NCBI RefSeq assembly: GCF_024436055.1
Contig: NZ_JANFNH010000003.1
Location: 1 to 64,000, forward strand
Direction: 5' to 3'
DNA from: Streptantibioticus rubrisoli
GTDB taxonomy: Bacteria; Actinomycetota; Actinomycetes; Streptomycetales; Streptomycetaceae
Length of the DNA stretch: 64,000 nt
The position numbers and the translations under genes were made by a program. Below are positions 61,428-64,000 of this stretch, piece after piece (the stretch's first letter is position 1; each line of letters opens with the position of its first letter). A model generated the notes under the pieces. It did not search any database. It had not been told where the DNA came from and saw nothing but the letters and a program-made list of their open reading frames with translations.

Positions 61428-62654
61428 GTGCGCCGTCCGGCCGCGTCGCGGACGCCGAGCGTCGAGCACGCGGGGGACCGCCGTGCCAGGCCCTGGTACC
61501 TCGCGGCCGCCGCGGTGTTCGCGGTCGGCATGGCGGGGACCACGCTGCCGACGCCGCTGTACGGGCTGTACCGCCAGCAGATCGGCTTCTCCGAGCTGAT
61601 AGTGACGGTGGTCTTCGCGGTCTACGCGCTGGGTGTGATCGCCGCGTTGCTGGTCGCCGGTGACTTCTCCGACGTTCTGGGCCGACGCCCGGTGCTGCTG
61701 GTTGCCGTCGGGTTGTCGGTCCTGAGCGCGGTGTGCTTCCTGTTCGAGGGCGGGCTGCCGCTGCTGTTGGTGGGACGGGTGCTTTCGGGATTCGCCGCGG
61801 GACTCTTCAGCGGGTCGGCGACGGCCGCCGTGCTGGAACTGGCGCCCGCGGGGCAAGAGGGACGGGCCGGATTCGCCGCCACGGCCGCCAACATGGGCGG
61901 CCTGGGCTGCGGTCCGGTGCTGTCGGGAGCGCTGGCGCAGTACGCGCCGTGGCCGCTGCGGCTGCCCTTCCTGGTGGACATCGCACTGCTCGTGGCGGCC
62001 TTCGCGGTCGCGGGCGCGCTGCCGGAGACGGTGGCGCGCCGCACTCCTCGACCGCCGCTGCGCCCTCAGGGCATGGTCGTACCGCAACAGACGCGTGGAG
62101 CGTTCGTGCCCGCCGGGCTGGCCGCGCTCGCGGGCTTCTCCCTGCTCGGACTGTTCACCGCGGTGACACCGAGCTTCGTCGCCCAAACCCTGGGCGTGCG
62201 CAATCTGGCCGTTTCCGGCGCGGTTGTCTTCTCGGCGTTCTGTGCCTCCACGGTCGGCCAGTCCCTGATGGGGCGGGTGGGCGTGCGGCGCGCACTGCCC
62301 CTGGGTTGCCTGGTGCTGACCCTCGGCATGGCCCTGGTCGCCACCTCCCTGCTGACGGTGTCCCTGCCGGTGCTGGTCGCCGGCGCGGTGGTGGGTGGCC
62401 TCGGCCAAGGTCTGGCGTTCCGCGCCGGATTGACCACCGTGAGCGCGGTGGCTCCACAGGAGCACCGGGGCGCGACGATCTCAGCCTTCTTCGTCGTCGC
62501 GTACGTTGGGATCTCCTTGCCCGTGGTCGGGGTCGGGGCCCTCACCCTGGCTTTGGGACTGCGCGGCGCGGGTCTGGTCTTCGGGGGTTGCGTGGTTCTG
62601 CTCTCGACGGGGGTGGGAGTGTTCCTCGTGCGTCGCCCCCTGGGTACGGGCTGA
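61428..62654 (+). CDS. MFS transporter
   Basis: Major facilitator of 408 residues with 12 predicted helices and the loop 2-3 motif (GDFSDVLGRRPVLL). The second half has the usual mirror-like repeat. GTG at 61428 follows directly on a TAG, with a weak SD of its own. It is probably a drug or metabolite exporter; the substrate is unknown. Confidence 0.9.
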   Translation: MRRPAASRTPSVEHAGDRRARPWYLAAAAVFAVGMAGTTLPTPLYGLYRQQIGFSELIVTVVFAVYALGVIAALLVAGDFSDVLGRRPVLLVAVGLSVLSAVCFLFEGGLPLLLVGRVLSGFAAGLFSGSATAAVLELAPAGQEGRAGFAATAANMGGLGCGPVLSGALAQYAPWPLRLPFLVDIALLVAAFAVAGALPETVARRTPRPPLRPQGMVVPQQTRGAFVPAGLAALAGFSLLGLFTAVTPSFVAQTLGVRNLAVSGAVVFSAFCASTVGQSLMGRVGVRRALPLGCLVLTLGMALVATSLLTVSLPVLVAGAVVGGLGQGLAFRAGLTTVSAVAPQEHRGATISAFFVVAYVGISLPVVGVGALTLALGLRGAGLVFGGCVVLLSTGVGVFLVRRPLGTG

Positions 62655-62692
62655 GCTGTGGTTGGGCGGCCTTGACGGCGTCAGCAGAGGCG

Positions 62693-63787
62693 ATGAACAG
62701 TAGCCCCATGGGCATAGGGGGCAAACGTCACGACATGCTTGTGCATCAGGACGAGCCCTACAACGCCGAAACACCTCCTGACGCCCTGGCAGCTCAGATC
62801 ACTTCCCTGGACTCCTTCTACGGCCGCAACCACGCGCCGATCCCGCACATCGACTCCGCGAGCTGGCGCCTGCGCGTGGAAGGCCTGGTGGATCGTCCCC
62901 TGGAGCTGTCGATGGACGATCTGCGCCGCCGCTTCCCGGAGCGCACGGTGGTGGCGACGCTGCAGTGTGCGGGCAACCGTCGCGCCGACCTCATCGAGGT
63001 CCGCGACATCCCCCACCAGGTCCCTTGGGGCCCCGGAGCCACCTCCACCGCGAGATGGAGCGGGGTGAGCCTGGCGGATGTGCTGGACGAGGCCGGAGTG
63101 CGGCCGGAAGCCGCCCACATCGCCTTCACCGGCGCCGACGTGTCACAACAGACGGACCCCCCGCAACCCTTCGGCGGCTCCGTACCGGTGGCCAAGGCGA
63201 CCTCCAGCGAGGTGCTGCTGGCCTGGGCCATGAACGGCCAGCAACTGCCCGCCGTGCACGGCGCTCCCGTGCGCGTGGTCGTCCCCGGCTGGATCGGCGC
63301 CCGCAGCGTCAAATGGCTGCAGCGCATCAGCGCACAGGCCGAACCGAGCGACAACCACTTCCAGACCGAATACAGCGTCCTGCTCCCCGAAGCCGAGCCC
63401 GGGACACCGGGCGACGGCATCACCCTGGGACCGATCTCCATCCACTGCGCCATCCTTCGGCCCGCCAGGAACGCCCACCTGGCCTGTGGACCGACCAAGA
63501 TCAGCGGATTCGCCTTCGCGGGCGAAGACCGAACCGTGGCGCGTGTGGAGGTCCGCGCCGACCACGGCAGCCCCTGGACCCGCGCTGACCTCGACCCCCC
63601 GGCGAATCCCTGGACCTGGCAGCACTGGCACGCCACGCTCACCCTCCCCGCGGGCGAGGTCGAACTCATCGCACGCGCCTGGGACTCCACCGCGGCCGTG
63701 CAGCCCGAATCCCCGGCGACCGTCTGGAACCTCAGGGGTTACGCCAACAACGCCGCGGCGCACCTGCACGTCACATGCCGTCCCTGA
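62693..63787 (+). CDS. Sulfite oxidase-like molybdopterin oxidoreductase
   Basis: Protein of about 364 residues. The Mo-cofactor domain has the conserved cysteine in VATLQCAGNRRADL (molybdenum ligand) and the substrate-side segment VHGAPVRVVVPGWIGARSVK, then a C-terminal Mo-co dimerisation domain (KISGFAFAGEDRTVARVEVR). There is no Tat or Sec signal, so it is cytoplasmic, unlike secreted SorA/YedY types. Start uncertain: ATG at 62693 or 62708. Substrate may be sulfite or an organic S/N-oxide. Confidence 0.9.
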   Translation: MNSSPMGIGGKRHDMLVHQDEPYNAETPPDALAAQITSLDSFYGRNHAPIPHIDSASWRLRVEGLVDRPLELSMDDLRRRFPERTVVATLQCAGNRRADLIEVRDIPHQVPWGPGATSTARWSGVSLADVLDEAGVRPEAAHIAFTGADVSQQTDPPQPFGGSVPVAKATSSEVLLAWAMNGQQLPAVHGAPVRVVVPGWIGARSVKWLQRISAQAEPSDNHFQTEYSVLLPEAEPGTPGDGITLGPISIHCAILRPARNAHLACGPTKISGFAFAGEDRTVARVEVRADHGSPWTRADLDPPANPWTWQHWHATLTLPAGEVELIARAWDSTAAVQPESPATVWNLRGYANNAAAHLHVTCRP

Positions 63788-63858
63788 CCGGACGCTTCGG
63801 CACAACAGCCCAGCGCGCAGGGGACCGCACGGTCGTCGGAGCCGTCTGACTTTCGGGG

Positions 63859-63951
63859 ATCGGCTGCCTGTCCCACACCGCGGGCACCGTCTTCTACGTC
63901 AACGGCAGGCAGTTCGACCCGAACCGGGTGGACTTCACCTCGCGCCTGAAC
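63859..63951 (+). pseudogene. Multicopper oxidase fragment
   Basis: A short open stretch reads HTAGTVFYVNGRQFDPNRVD and FTSRLN, the pattern of the C-terminal cupredoxin domain of laccase-like multicopper oxidases (VF.INGK.FDP.RVD). The downstream DNA to the window end shifts frame (LAYQLHTLLGLLL in another frame) and I cannot follow it. No start signal. It is either a remnant or an isolated chance similarity. Confidence 0.4.
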
Positions 63952-64000
63952 ACACGCCCCGCTGGCCTACCAACTGCACACCCTGCTTGGTCTTCTCCTG

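Overview
The window is high-GC DNA with GTG and TTG starts, strong AGGAGG ribosome binding sites and four-base ATGA/GTGA gene overlaps. The gene content (MsiK-type sugar ABC ATPase, actinobacterial group 1h [NiFe]-hydrogenase, large LuxR regulators, DUF-type Streptomyces proteins) points to a Streptomyces or a close relative in the Streptomycetaceae. It reads as chromosomal and partly accessory: intact operons are separated by a notable number of gene fragments. I saw no rRNA, tRNA, CRISPR array or intact insertion sequence.

Layout. 0.3-2.5 kb: NarL-type two-component system with a perfect 11-bp inverted repeat in front of the kinase. 2.7-7.7 kb: mutA-mutB-meaB (methylmalonyl-CoA mutase and its GTPase chaperone). 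8.0-8.6 kb: divergent cobalamin riboswitch driving a small cysteine-rich ferredoxin-like gene. 8.7-11.9 kb: PepC/bleomycin-hydrolase-type peptidase and two membrane proteins. 12.1-14.2 kb: OmpR-type two-component system. 14.4-21 kb: sugar uptake operon (GH13 glucosidase, lipoprotein, two permeases, MsiK-like ATPase), then an orphan sugar-binding lipoprotein. 23-26.6 kb: PadR regulator with a LolD/FtsX-type ABC exporter. 26.8-27.9 kb: decayed phytoene/squalene synthase and short-chain dehydrogenase. 28.2-30.3 kb: stand-alone cytochrome oxidase subunit I with a small membrane partner. 30.9-37.1 kb: group 1h hydrogenase locus (two structural genes plus accessory proteins), cut short on its right side at two facing gene remnants. 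37.9-44.6 kb: a second hemerythrin, hypothetical genes, LysR/beta-propeller divergent pair and a serpin lipoprotein. 44.8-47.2 kb: FHA-FHA-ABC transporter. 47.5-57.0 kb: two convergent, overlapping large LuxR regulators, a TPR protein, a PqqD-domain/M50 membrane metalloprotease and a 30-residue peptide gene. 57.3-64 kb: NCS1 cytosine-type permease with an in-frame amber codon, an XRE/membrane protein, a secreted protein, an MFS exporter, a molybdopterin oxidoreductase and several more gene fragments.

The most interesting unit is the 47.5-57.2 kb block. A tiny basic peptide ending in YGCTCVAYA is followed by a strong intercistronic hairpin and then by a metalloprotease with a PqqD-like peptide-binding domain and a TPR/degenerate-STAND protein. 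A LuxR-type (PimM-like) operator candidate lies upstream. This looks like an undescribed peptide maturation or peptide signalling system. The second theme is decay: crtB-like, SDR, folP-like, pyruvyltransferase-like, P450, LLM oxidoreductase and multicopper oxidase fragments and a codB amber mutation lie between healthy operons.
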